Of a stretch of 64,000 nt of DNA, positions 45,379 through 53,830 are shown one piece after another. This stretch comes from JAWKUK01 sp964402175 (GTDB lineage Bacteria; Planctomycetota; UBA1135; GCA-002686595): the NCBI GenBank assembly GCA_964402175.1, contig CAYOBN010000004.1, positions 49,292 through 113,291 on the forward strand. Reading direction: 5' to 3'. Under the pieces are notes generated by a model. The model had not been told where the DNA came from, made no database searches, and saw nothing but the letters and a program-made list of their open reading frames with translations. Numbering within the stretch: the stretch's first letter is position 1; each line of letters begins with the position of its first letter. Both the position numbers and the translations under genes were made by a program.

Positions 45379-47024
45379 GCGAGCGCCTCGAAGCTGTATC
45401 CGAGCTCGGACAGGATCTCCTCTGCGGCCCGTGTGCCCTGCCAATGCGCCTCTTCGAAGAGCGCCAAGCCCGAGAGGTCCGTATTGGCGAAGTGCACTCC
45501 GCCGAACGGCTGAGCTGCACGCTCACGATCCCCGCCGAAGAGCCAACCCGGAGTCGGCCGCACCATGGCATGGGCGTGTCGGAAGACATCGATCCGGCGC
45601 ACCCGCTCGGCCAGATCCGGGTGTGGCCCGCGCAAGTCCGTCAGGATCAAGTCCCTGAAGTGCTCCCAGGGAGCCGCCAGCAACGCAGCGCGTGCGCCAC
45701 GCTCATCACTGTCGGTGATGGGTAGGTACCACGTCCAAACGGTGTTCTGTTCCGCCCGATCGACTTGGTGCGCTGCATCGACGTAGCCCAAGCTGGGCGA
45801 CAAGTACCGGACGTTGTCCCACGCCCGCGGGAATCCAGCTTCCGGCGGCGGTTCAGGGATGTCGAGGTTCGCGACCACCCAAGGGCCGTAACGGAACGTC
45901 GCACGGCAGGAGCGCGCTGGATCCGCGCGCAGCAGGCGTACGTTCAAGAACTGCGGCGTCGCGAGGATCACGCGCTCTGCGCGCCAGGTCGTGCGTGCGC
46001 CGGTGGTGGTATGGACGGCTTCGACCTCGACCGTTGCTTCGGACGGTGTCACCGACGTGACCAGCGATCCCGTACGCACATCCACACGCTCGCTCTGTAG
46101 CGCGCGCACCAGACGTTGGTTGCCTTCGGGCCACGTCATGTACTCACCCGTCTCGCTCACACCGTCACCGTCGACCTCCGCGCGCGCAGCGAAGTAGTGG
46201 ATCAGGGCGTAGGCGCTCGTATCTGCAAGCGCGGCGCCGAAGTCGTCGCGGGTCGCGTATTCGAGCCACCAGCGAACTCGCTCTCCGGTGATCCCGTGAC
46301 GCGCGATGTAGTCCGCAGCGCTCTCCTGGTCGAGCGCGCGCGCGTGCTCCGACGTTCGCGCCAGCGGCAAGTCGAACGCTCTGCGACCGGCTGCGTCGCG
46401 CGGCGCTCGCACCATCTCTTCGACCAGCGCTTCGAAGCGCGCCCGCGCGATTTCGTCGTGTCCCGCGGCGCCCCCGCCGCGCGGCCACAGACCCTCGTCC
46501 CAATGGCCCAAGGTGAAGAGGCGCTCGTCGGGGGCCCGGACCAGCGACTCGTCGGGCACGACGAGGCGCTCTCCTGTCCTTGGGGGTCTGGCGAGCCCCG
46601 CTTCGACCAGAAACGCCGTCAGCGCGCGCTGCGAGGTCTTCGGCACTGGCAGATAGTGCGCACCCCAAGGATGTGCGAGGCCTGCCGTCGAGCCGGCCCG
46701 GCTCGTTCCGCCGACTTCATCGCCGAGCTCCAGGAGCACGACGCCGTCGACGCCTTCGCGAACGAGGCGCCATGCCGCGCTGAGTCCGGCGACACCACCG
46801 CCGACGATCAGGACCCGCGCCCGTTCGTTGCGTCCACCAGCAAGGCTCGAAAGAGCACCATCCCGCCAGCGGTGGGCGAGGGTGTGCTCTCTGTCGACGA
46901 AGCCTCCCGCGATACGCTCCGCGCCGCGCGCGCGACCGCACGCGGTGCCGAGCGCTGCCGCGACACCGCCTGCGGCGACGGCTTGCAGCAGCTCCCTACG
47001 ACTGGGCGCGCCGCGGCCGTTCAC
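45375..47024 (-). CDS. Tat-exported FAD-dependent amine-oxidase-like protein
   Basis: Flavoprotein of 549 aa. The N-terminal SRRELLQ followed by a hydrophobic stretch and an AC at about residues 28-29 is a Tat signal, perhaps with a lipobox. The FAD motif is VLIVGGGVAGLSAAWRL (about 70-86), then LELGDEVGG, as in the amine oxidase family, with a C-terminal FAD region near GGVHFANTDLSG. The substrate is unknown; the adjacent aminopropyl-transfer genes suggest a polyamine or amine-modified compound. The GTG start overlaps the stop of the aminopropyltransferase (GTGA). It is probably periplasmic, whereas its partners are cytoplasmic or membrane-embedded. Confidence 0.85.
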   Translation of the reverse strand: MNGRGAPSRRELLQAVAAGGVAAALGTACGRARGAERIAGGFVDREHTLAHRWRDGALSSLAGGRNERARVLIVGGGVAGLSAAWRLVREGVDGVVLLELGDEVGGTSRAGSTAGLAHPWGAHYLPVPKTSQRALTAFLVEAGLARPPRTGERLVVPDESLVRAPDERLFTLGHWDEGLWPRGGGAAGHDEIARARFEALVEEMVRAPRDAAGRRAFDLPLARTSEHARALDQESAADYIARHGITGERVRWWLEYATRDDFGAALADTSAYALIHYFAARAEVDGDGVSETGEYMTWPEGNQRLVRALQSERVDVRTGSLVTSVTPSEATVEVEAVHTTTGARTTWRAERVILATPQFLNVRLLRADPARSCRATFRYGPWVVANLDIPEPPPEAGFPRAWDNVRYLSPSLGYVDAAHQVDRAEQNTVWTWYLPITDSDERGARAALLAAPWEHFRDLILTDLRGPHPDLAERVRRIDVFRHAHAMVRPTPGWLFGGDRERAAQPFGGVHFANTDLSGLALFEEAHWQGTRAAEEILSELGYSFEALA

Positions 47025-48628
47025 GACCCGAGCTCCGCCTCGTAGGTGCGGACGAGGACTTGCGTCGCGAGTCGGTTCGGTTCGACGCCGTCGGGACGAG
47101 CGCAGTCGCGCGGCAGCACGAAGAGGGTCCGCATGAACTCCCCGTCGAGGAAGCGTGTGCCCGACGGCGCCGCCGACGGCACTGGGACCTCGCGCAGGGC
47201 CGCGAGGGCGAAGCCCCACTCTCCGAAGCTCGGGACGCCGCAGCGGTAAGGCCGCACGAAGAAGCCCGCATCTTCCAGCGTGGCGATAATGCACCAATAC
47301 GTCCGCGGGGCCTGCCGCGGACTCGTGCATTGCACTGCGATTGCTCCGTCGGGCGCGAGCCGCGCTGCCAGGCGCTCGTAGAACGTGCGGGTGTAGAGCT
47401 TGCCGACGCTGAACGAAGACGGGTCGGGGAAGTCGATGAGGACGACGTCGTAGATGCCGCGGTCATCGGCCAGGAACTGCATGGCATCGGTGTTGACCAC
47501 CGAGACACGCGGGTCCTCCAGTGCGCGCTGATTCAAGTCGCGGAGCAGTGGGAACTCAGCCGCAAGGCGGGTCACAGCAGCGTCGAGGTCGACGAGTGTG
47601 ATCCGTTCGACCGAGGGATGGCGCAGGACCTCGCGCACCGCCAGCCCGTCACCACCGCCGAGGATCAACACACGGCGCGGCTCGGCTGCCGCGGCAAACG
47701 CGGGATGAACCAGGGCCTCGTGGTACCGGTACTCATCGCCGCTCGAGAACTGCAGCGCGCCGTTCAGGAAGAGCTGGAAGTCATCCCCCCCGCGTGTCAC
47801 GACGATCCTCTGATAAGGCGTCGTCTCGGCGTGCAGGACTTCGTTCGCGTAGAGCCCGTGCTCGGCCAGCGTGGACAGCCGCTGCGCCTGACTGAACGCG
47901 GTTGCGAGGAGTAGCACGACGAAGCACCCCTGTAATGTGAGCATCCCAGGGCGGCGCAGTCGCTCACGGAACAGGGAGATGCTCCACAGCCCGACGGCCG
48001 CATTCAGCAGTCCCAGGGCCAATGCAGTGCGCGCCAGCCCAAGGCGCGGCACGAGGAACAGCGGGAACGCCACGGCGACGACCAGCGCCCCCACATAGTC
48101 CCACGCCAGCACGCGCGCGAGCAGCTCCTTGAGCTCCAGCTCGCGCCGCAGGATCCGCACGAGGAGCGGGATCTCGATCCCGACGAGCGTCCCGATGATC
48201 AGGATCAACAGGAAGAGGAACGGCCTGAACCAGAGATCGCTCTGATACGCGAGGAGCAGGAGCAGCGCAGACAGGCCGCCAGCGACGGCGACCGCCAGCT
48301 CGATCTGGACGAAGCGCCGCACGAGACTGTCCGAACGGAGCTCCCAGCGTGTCTCGTCGTCCGATTCGGTACCCGAGGTGGTACCCGCATCGGGTCCCTC
48401 ATCGGGTCCCTCATCGGGTCCCTCATCGGGTCCCTCATCGTCATCGTCGACGAACTTCGACAGCCAACTGCCGATGCCGAGGGCGAAGAGGTACAGCCCG
48501 ATCGTCAGCGAGAACTGGGTGACGGAGTCACCGAGCAAGTACGAAGACGCGGTTCCGGCGACGAGCTGGTAACCCAGACCGCACGCCGAGATCAAGAAGA
48601 CGACGAGGAACGCGAGGCGTAGTTGCAC
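47021..48628 (-). CDS. Membrane-embedded spermidine-synthase-like aminopropyltransferase
   Basis: Protein of 535 aa with about seven N-terminal hydrophobic segments (about 1-250) and a C-terminal spermidine-synthase domain (from about 270). The SAM/dcSAM motif is LGGGDGLAVREVLRH. VNTDAMQF supplies a binding aspartate, and DVVLIDFPDPSS carries the catalytic second aspartate of the DxxD motif. Aminopropyl transfer from decarboxylated SAM is the family reaction. A cytoplasmic or loop segment near residues 60-85 is a four-unit DEGP repeat. The GTG start at 48628 is 16 nt from the DUF350 stop. The acceptor is unknown; the membrane domain suggests a lipid-linked or membrane-localised acceptor. Confidence 0.88.
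   Translation of the reverse strand: MQLRLAFLVVFLISACGLGYQLVAGTASSYLLGDSVTQFSLTIGLYLFALGIGSWLSKFVDDDDEGPDEGPDEGPDEGPDAGTTSGTESDDETRWELRSDSLVRRFVQIELAVAVAGGLSALLLLLAYQSDLWFRPFLFLLILIIGTLVGIEIPLLVRILRRELELKELLARVLAWDYVGALVVAVAFPLFLVPRLGLARTALALGLLNAAVGLWSISLFRERLRRPGMLTLQGCFVVLLLATAFSQAQRLSTLAEHGLYANEVLHAETTPYQRIVVTRGGDDFQLFLNGALQFSSGDEYRYHEALVHPAFAAAAEPRRVLILGGGDGLAVREVLRHPSVERITLVDLDAAVTRLAAEFPLLRDLNQRALEDPRVSVVNTDAMQFLADDRGIYDVVLIDFPDPSSFSVGKLYTRTFYERLAARLAPDGAIAVQCTSPRQAPRTYWCIIATLEDAGFFVRPYRCGVPSFGEWGFALAALREVPVPSAAPSGTRFLDGEFMRTLFVLPRDCARPDGVEPNRLATQVLVRTYEAELGS
48388..48435 (-). repeat. Perfect 12-bp minisatellite inside the aminopropyltransferase
   Basis: Four exact copies of a 12-bp unit (CATCGGGTCCCT on the plus strand) in a row, followed by a partial unit. 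They encode DEGP repeats in a hydrophilic loop between membrane segments. The unit length keeps the frame, so copy number may vary without truncating the protein. Confidence 0.9.
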
Positions 48629-48644
48629 GACGAAGCTGCTGCCG

Positions 48645-48899
48645 TCAGCCGTTCACAACAGACGCGATCACGAGCGCGACCCCCAGGATGACGGAGCCCA
48701 TCACGATCGCGGCGGCGACGTTGTGGTCTTCTTCCAGCTCGTGATGGACGTCGAAGGGCAGAGCGCGCTCGACGATCTTCAGCGCGATCACCAACATCGC
48801 AATGGCGACGGAGCCGAGGACGACGATCGAGACCAGCGGACGTACGACGTCCGTCATCACGTCGACCGCAAGGACAGCAGGGGTCAGGTGGTGCAGCAT
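48645..48899 (-). CDS. DUF350 membrane protein
   Basis: Small membrane protein of 84 aa with two or three hydrophobic segments and the family's KIVERALPFDVHHELEEDHNVAAAI signature. In E. coli the DUF350 protein YjfL sits in an envelope-stress gene cluster, and DUF350 genes elsewhere travel with DUF4178 and spermidine-synthase-like genes. Its biochemical role is unknown. It lies 10 bp after the 68-aa gene stop and 16 bp before the aminopropyltransferase start, within the operon. Confidence 0.88.
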   Translation of the reverse strand: MLHHLTPAVLAVDVMTDVVRPLVSIVVLGSVAIAMLVIALKIVERALPFDVHHELEEDHNVAAAIVMGSVILGVALVIASVVNG

Positions 48900-48909
48900 G
48901 GGATGCGGC

Positions 48910-49116
48910 TCATTTACCGCGCAGGCCGTGGGACCAGTAGAGGAAGGTGGACGAGCCGCTGCTGGAGGAGCGCAGCTCTTCGGGGGTGACCCGGGCGGGG
49001 GCCTTCCGGCCGCCGAACGCGATGCCGCGGGCTTCGATGAGCGCGTAGCTGCCGAGGGTCAGCGCAGCGACGGCCATGAGGACGACTCGCGTGGGATCGG
49101 GTTTGAGCTTGGTCAT
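48910..49116 (-). CDS. Small single-pass membrane protein of the SpeD operon
   Basis: Product of 68 aa with one hydrophobic segment (about 11-25) and a polar, serine-rich tail. No family is recognised; similar small proteins are found next to DUF4178 genes. The ATG at 49116 overlaps the stop of the DUF4178 gene (ATGA), which makes the start secure. It may be a subunit of the membrane assembly formed by its neighbours. Confidence 0.75.
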   Translation of the reverse strand: MTKLKPDPTRVVLMAVAALTLGSYALIEARGIAFGGRKAPARVTPEELRSSSSGSSTFLYWSHGLRGK

Positions 49117-51122
49117 GACTGCCCCCAAGGATGGTCGCTCTCCTGCCAGCGCCGACTCTCGAGCGTCATCCAGTAGATGGAGATCGCGATCGCCAGGCCG
49201 ATGAGCGGCAAAGGCAACACGAAGATCCACAGGGTGCGTGGGACCTGGCTCGTCAGGCGGACCCGGTAGGGACGACCGAGGCCGGCGTCGAACCCCTGCA
49301 CTGCCAGACGCACCCGATAGCTGCCCTTCGGCACGGAGCCGACGAAGGTGACGCCGCGGCTGCTTCCCTCGCTCCAGCGCTCGCCTCCGCTCACGCCCGA
49401 GTAACGCGACGCCTCGGTGGCGAAGGTCAGTACCGTTCCGGTGTCCTCGTCCACGAGCGCGCCGGTCAGTCCGAGCCAACCTTGATTGAGCTCCGGCGCG
49501 AGGAGCTCCACGCGTACATTCGCGGGGCCGCGGCGCAGCTCGAGCGGATCGGTCAGATCGACGGTCTCGGCGCCTACGACGCTCGGCGCTGGGCCGAGCT
49601 CCGCGTCGAAGACCACCTCCTTGGCGTGCACGACTCCAAAGACGATGCGCAGGGTCACGAGCAGCGCAAAGACGGCTCCGCAGATGAGCCAAGCGTCACG
49701 GGGTCGCGCTGGGTTCGGCTGCACCATGCCGACCCCGGAGCTGTAGAGCTTCAGGTCTCGGAGTCCGAAAGCCTCCTTGACCTCGCTCGCGGAGAGATGT
49801 TCCAGGCGGCTCGCGGCGAGCTCGCGCGGCGTCTTCTCGAACGAGATCCCGAGGCCGCCTCCGGGCGCCGTGTAGTCGTCGACGAGCGCGGTGTCACCCT
49901 TTTGAACTCGCCAATAGAACTCGCCCAGGACCCAGTGCACTTGCGCGGTACCGCTGGTGAAGTGCTTGAAGCGACGGTCTCCGTGGTGAACGACCGTGCC
50001 GCTCTTCTGGATGGTCGTCGCAGGAATCGGTTTGGCGAGGGACCAGTGACCTTTCGATTCGACGAGCCACCAATAACCACCGTCGGAGCGCCGCAGCAAG
50101 AGCTCACGCCACGGGTACCACGTGCGGTCGACGCGCACACGTTTGCCGAGCGCGCCGATGACTTGCACGGACTCTCCGTGCAGGACGCCCTGGCTCCCGA
50201 TGGGGATCGGCGACTTCGGCTTGACGTCGTCTTGGGCCTGTAACACGGCGAGCAGGCCCTGAACCGCCTTCTGCGAGCTGCTTGCGGCGGGTGCGACGCC
50301 CGAGTCCGGCGCGAGGATCACGCGGCAGTGCCTGCACGCCACCCGCACAGCGCGGACGATGTCGTGCACGACGATCTCGCCATCGCACTCGGGGCAGCGC
50401 ACGCGGCTCGCTGTGAGCCGCTCAGCGCCCGGGTCCGCCTCCGTCGCGGGGTCGAGCGCAAGGTCTGCCAGAGTGACGCGCGCGCCGATCAGCAGTTCGG
50501 GCTCGGCGCGGGTCAGGTCGATGGTCGCCACCTGGCGCTCGCCGCGGGCGAGGTCCAGATAACGGGTCTGTCCGCCGATCGAAGGGCGCACCGGCAGCTC
50601 GCCTTCACACGTCAGGACCTCGCCGGTGCCGACTTCGAGGATCATCCAACGCTCGTTCCCGAGGGTCAGGGCGTCGCCCGCACGCAGGGCCCCTTTTTCG
50701 GGCACTTCGAGGTTTTCGGGGTACCTCGCTGCGATCGCAGCGAGCTGTTCGCGGACATCGGAGGTCGGCTCCGCATCCGCGAAGACGAAGACGTCCCCTT
50801 GGGCTTCTGCGATCCAGAGCCAGCGGCCATCAGCATCCTCTGCAGCCCATTCGTTCCAGGGCCCGGCGCCGTGATCGAGCTGCAAGCGACCCCGCACGTA
50901 GAACGGAGCTCCGTTGTACGTGCCCTCGGTGCCGCGCCGCAGCCGCGAGCCCAACGGCGCTGCTCGAGCCACACGACCGAGGTCCTGCGGCACCACGTCG
51001 TCGCACAGGAGGAGCGTGCTGCAGTGCTCGCAGGTGACATAGGTCGCGCCCGGGCTCACGACGCTGACATCGGCGCCGCATTGGGGGCACCGTAACGTCC
51101 GCGCGAACCTCACCGAGGACAC
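49113..51122 (-). CDS. DUF4178 zinc-ribbon membrane protein
   Basis: Protein of 669 aa. An N-terminal zinc ribbon (LRCPQCG...CEHC), a DUF4178 domain, a second CxxC pair (RCPECD...CRHC, about 240-265) and a second DUF4178 domain are followed by one or two transmembrane helices near 470-490 and 640-660. The domain is associated in many bacteria with DUF350, SpeD and spermidine-synthase-like genes. It probably anchors or organises the complex at the membrane; this is inference. The GTG start at 51122 overlaps the end of speD by 13 bp. Confidence 0.88.
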   Translation of the reverse strand: MSSVRFARTLRCPQCGADVSVVSPGATYVTCEHCSTLLLCDDVVPQDLGRVARAAPLGSRLRRGTEGTYNGAPFYVRGRLQLDHGAGPWNEWAAEDADGRWLWIAEAQGDVFVFADAEPTSDVREQLAAIAARYPENLEVPEKGALRAGDALTLGNERWMILEVGTGEVLTCEGELPVRPSIGGQTRYLDLARGERQVATIDLTRAEPELLIGARVTLADLALDPATEADPGAERLTASRVRCPECDGEIVVHDIVRAVRVACRHCRVILAPDSGVAPAASSSQKAVQGLLAVLQAQDDVKPKSPIPIGSQGVLHGESVQVIGALGKRVRVDRTWYPWRELLLRRSDGGYWWLVESKGHWSLAKPIPATTIQKSGTVVHHGDRRFKHFTSGTAQVHWVLGEFYWRVQKGDTALVDDYTAPGGGLGISFEKTPRELAASRLEHLSASEVKEAFGLRDLKLYSSGVGMVQPNPARPRDAWLICGAVFALLVTLRIVFGVVHAKEVVFDAELGPAPSVVGAETVDLTDPLELRRGPANVRVELLAPELNQGWLGLTGALVDEDTGTVLTFATEASRYSGVSGGERWSEGSSRGVTFVGSVPKGSYRVRLAVQGFDAGLGRPYRVRLTSQVPRTLWIFVLPLPLIGLAIAISIYWMTLESRRWQESDHPWGQS

Positions 51123-51562
51123 TCCTGACGCACACCACCGCGCTCGATTCGGCGGACTTCGATCTCACAAGGCCCCAGCACTTCTTCTGCGAGCTGGCGC
51201 CAAGGAGCGGCGTCCGCTGCTTCGAGGCCACGCGGCCGGCATGTAAAGAGGTCGATGCAGAGGACGCCGGCTTCTGGAAAGCCGTGGGCTGCGAGGTGCG
51301 ACTCCGTCAGAGCGAGCAGGGCGGTCGAGCCGCCTGCGCCCGCAGCGCCATCGTGTCCGTCAAAGGTATGCAGAAAGGGCGGGCTGAGCGGGCGCAGTGC
51401 GAAGGCCGCGACAGCGCGTTCGAAGAGCGCGACGAGCGCCGCGCGTCCAGCGGCACCCGCCAGCCGATCCGCTGTCACGCCGCGTAGCTCGACGAGCCAA
51501 TGCTCGCCTCCGTCCAAGCCGCCCGCAGCGCCGGGGGCCACGCCTTTCCGCGCGGTCTCCAT
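51110..51562 (-). CDS. speD: S-adenosylmethionine decarboxylase proenzyme
   Basis: Produces decarboxylated SAM, the aminopropyl donor. The 150-aa product is class 1B. Self-cleavage occurs at TESHL, where the serine becomes the pyruvoyl group. The nearby histidine (HGFPE, where most homologues have HTWPE) and the cysteine in DLFTCR, all needed for processing or catalysis, are conserved. The TW to GF change is unusual. The ATG at 51562 lies 7 nt after TACGGT (51570-51575), which makes it the likely first gene of the seven-gene operon. An ATG at 51595 is an alternative start. Confidence 0.88.
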   Translation of the reverse strand: METARKGVAPGAAGGLDGGEHWLVELRGVTADRLAGAAGRAALVALFERAVAAFALRPLSPPFLHTFDGHDGAAGAGGSTALLALTESHLAAHGFPEAGVLCIDLFTCRPRGLEAADAAPWRQLAEEVLGPCEIEVRRIERGGVRQECPR

Positions 51563-51615
51563 ATTCTGAACCGTACTCCGAGGGGCGCGCAGCATTCAAG
51601 CGGCTCGTGTCACGG

Positions 51616-53634
51616 TTACGTGACTTCGAGGCCGAGCTTACGGGCCATCCGGTACACCGTGCTGCGCGCGACCCCGAGCGCTCGGGCTGCGGCGGACACA
51701 TTGCCATGGGCCTCCCGTAGAGCGCGTACGAGCGCGTCCCGTCGCGCGCTGTCGAGCCCGCCCGCTTGGCTGTGATCGCGAGCCGAGGTGTCCTGGAGGT
51801 CCGCGCCGAGCGCTCCTCTGGCCCCTCTGATGATCGACGGCGGCAAGTGCGCCGCGGTCGCAATCGGTGCGCCTTCCGCGAGCGCCGCAGCGAACTCCAG
51901 CGCCGATTCGAGCTCGCGCACGTTGCCAGGCCAGCGGTGGGCCGCCAGCGCAGCGCGCGCCGACAGATCGAGCGCAGCAGGTCGCAGCCCCTGCGGAGTC
52001 CGTACTCGCGACCAGAGGTGGTCGATGAGCTCGTGTAGGTCCGTGCGTGAGCGCAGCGGCGGCAAGGGAATCGTGGCCCCGCTGATGCGGAAGTAGAGGT
52101 CCTGGCGGAAGCGCCCTTCGCGCACCGCCGACGAGAGGTCCTGCGAGGTGGCGGCGACGATGCGCAGGTCCGCATGACGCACGCTGGATTCGCCGACGCG
52201 GGTATACGAGCCGTCTTCGAGCACCCGCAGCAGTGCGACCTGCGCATCGGGCGCAAGGTCCGCCACTTCATCGAGGAAGAGCGTTCCCCCGTCGGCTGCA
52301 GCGATCAAGCCATCGCGGCCGCCGCGGGCCGCTCCCGTGAACGCCGATGGGCCGTGTCCGAAGAGCTCTGATAGGAAGAGGTCTTTCTGGATCGCGCCGC
52401 AGTTGACGGGCACGAAGGGGCCCGCAGCTCGAGCGCTCGCCGAGTGAATGCCGCGCGCGAAGAGCTCTTTGCCGGTCCCCGTCTCGGCCAGCAACAGGAT
52501 CGGCAGGCGTGTCCGCGCGAGCCGTTGGCTCGTTGAGCGAGCAGCGACCAGAGCTGCATCACTCCCGAACGCCGCCGAGAATGGTTCCGGCTCCGGAGCA
52601 CGGGCTGCGCGCCGTTGTCGAGCATCGACATCGACTTCGACATCGGCGTACGTGGCGCCGACGCGCAGGAATACGAGCAGCGCGAGCCGTTCGCCGTGCT
52701 GGTCGAGGATGGGCTCGATCGAGGCTTCCAGCTCCGCGCGCAGTTGCGGCCCTAGGTACTGCGAGCAATCGACCGTGCGACCTGCATGGCTCTGGAGAAA
52801 CCTCCAATCGGTCAAGAGCGCGAGCATCGGCGTGGACGCGAGCTGGCGACCCGACGCATTCGCACGCACGATCCGTCCCGGACGTTCGATCAAGAAGGCC
52901 GGGTCGCGAGCGCGGTCGATCAGTCGTTCGACGAGGTCCAGATCGCTCGCGCCGCGCACATATTCGCGGGCGCGCAGGACCTCTTCGATGGCGCGCGCCA
53001 CGGTGACGACCACGCCCGGATCGAAGGCGCGCGCTTCGGATGCAAACGACGTCGCATCGAGCACACCGACGAGCGCTCCGCGGGGGTCGAAGATCGGCGC
53101 GGCGATGCACACGAGGCCTTCGTTGACGTGCGCGTAGTGCGCGTTCCCGTACACCGCGACCGGGCGCCCTTCTGCCAGCGCGGTCCCGATGGCATTGGTG
53201 CCGCGAACCGCCTCGCGCCAGTCCGAACCCGGCACGAGCCTCAGACGACGCGCCTCCGCTTCGAACGCCCCGCCCCCGAGCGTGTCGAGGACTATGCCGT
53301 GGGCGTCCGCGACGATCGCCACGAAGTGGTTGGCGCTGCACGCGGCCGCAAAGCCGTCCAGGACGCTCGCGGCGGCGCGGCGCAGGTGCTCGGCTCGCTC
53401 GCGGGCATCGCGCAGGGTGCGCGGATCGGCGATCGCGCCGCTCAACGCCGCGCGCCCGTCCTGGTCCGCGCCGAGGGCCTGCGAGCGCCGCCAAGAGCTC
53501 GAGACAGCCGACGTGCTGCCTGCGCTCTGGCTCGAGTCAGGGCCAGCGACGAGCAGCGCGCGTTTCTCTGCCGGCGATACCGGAGTCAGCGCGAGCAGCT
53601 CAGCGGAGCCACCGAGGGGGACGAGGCGGTTCAC
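51616..53634 (-). CDS. Sigma-54-dependent activator (GAF-AAA+-Fis type, AcoR-like)
   Basis: Transcription activator of 672 aa for RNA polymerase with sigma-54. A GAF-type sensor half (about 60-200) precedes an AAA+ domain with Walker A AETGTGKE, Walker B GGTLFLDEV and an arginine-finger region FRQDLYFRI. The C-terminal Fis helix-turn-helix reads GNVSAAARALGVARSTVYRMARKLGL. The sigma-54 contact loop is SAFTGA rather than GAFTGA. The start was placed at GTG 53634 because TATCGT (53642-53647) is 7 nt upstream. It is divergent from the aldehyde dehydrogenase gene, which has a consensus sigma-54 promoter, and is its likely regulator. Confidence 0.9.
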   Translation of the reverse strand: MNRLVPLGGSAELLALTPVSPAEKRALLVAGPDSSQSAGSTSAVSSSWRRSQALGADQDGRAALSGAIADPRTLRDARERAEHLRRAAASVLDGFAAACSANHFVAIVADAHGIVLDTLGGGAFEAEARRLRLVPGSDWREAVRGTNAIGTALAEGRPVAVYGNAHYAHVNEGLVCIAAPIFDPRGALVGVLDATSFASEARAFDPGVVVTVARAIEEVLRAREYVRGASDLDLVERLIDRARDPAFLIERPGRIVRANASGRQLASTPMLALLTDWRFLQSHAGRTVDCSQYLGPQLRAELEASIEPILDQHGERLALLVFLRVGATYADVEVDVDARQRRAARAPEPEPFSAAFGSDAALVAARSTSQRLARTRLPILLLAETGTGKELFARGIHSASARAAGPFVPVNCGAIQKDLFLSELFGHGPSAFTGAARGGRDGLIAAADGGTLFLDEVADLAPDAQVALLRVLEDGSYTRVGESSVRHADLRIVAATSQDLSSAVREGRFRQDLYFRISGATIPLPPLRSRTDLHELIDHLWSRVRTPQGLRPAALDLSARAALAAHRWPGNVRELESALEFAAALAEGAPIATAAHLPPSIIRGARGALGADLQDTSARDHSQAGGLDSARRDALVRALREAHGNVSAAARALGVARSTVYRMARKLGLEVT

Positions 53635-53707
53635 ACTCGGCACGATAGCCGAGTCCGCCGAATCTGCCGCACGGTGGCTCCAAGGCGCGCGACACCTGGA
53701 GCGTATT

Positions 53708-53719
53708 GCAACACATTGC
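53708..53719. promoter_or_regulatory. Possible activator-binding dyad
   Basis: An imperfect site GCAA-N4-TTGC lies 25 bp upstream of the -24/-12 element. It could be one half of an enhancer for the divergent sigma-54 activator. It is closer to the promoter than usual for such enhancers, so confidence is low. Confidence 0.25.
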
Positions 53720-53744
53720 GGCGCCGGCGGCCCCTCGGGGCGCC

Positions 53745-53760
53745 TGGCACGGAGCTTGCT
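53745..53760 (+). promoter_or_regulatory. Sigma-54 -24/-12 promoter
   Basis: TGGCACGGAGCTTGCT matches the sigma-54 consensus (TGGCACG-N4-TTGCW) throughout, with the required 10-bp spacing between GG (53746-53747) and GC (53758-53759). It predicts a transcript start near 53771 and a leader of about 60 nt before the aldehyde dehydrogenase ATG at 53831. Confidence 0.85.
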
Positions 53761-53830
53761 CTCGCCCTGGGGATACGGCGGCCACCACTGGAGGTGGCCC
53801 CCCGAACCCTGCCCCCTCCGACAGTCCCCG

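Noticed and set aside
48388..48435. CRISPR-like repeat
   Set aside because: Units are 12 bp, contiguous without spacers and lie inside a coding frame.
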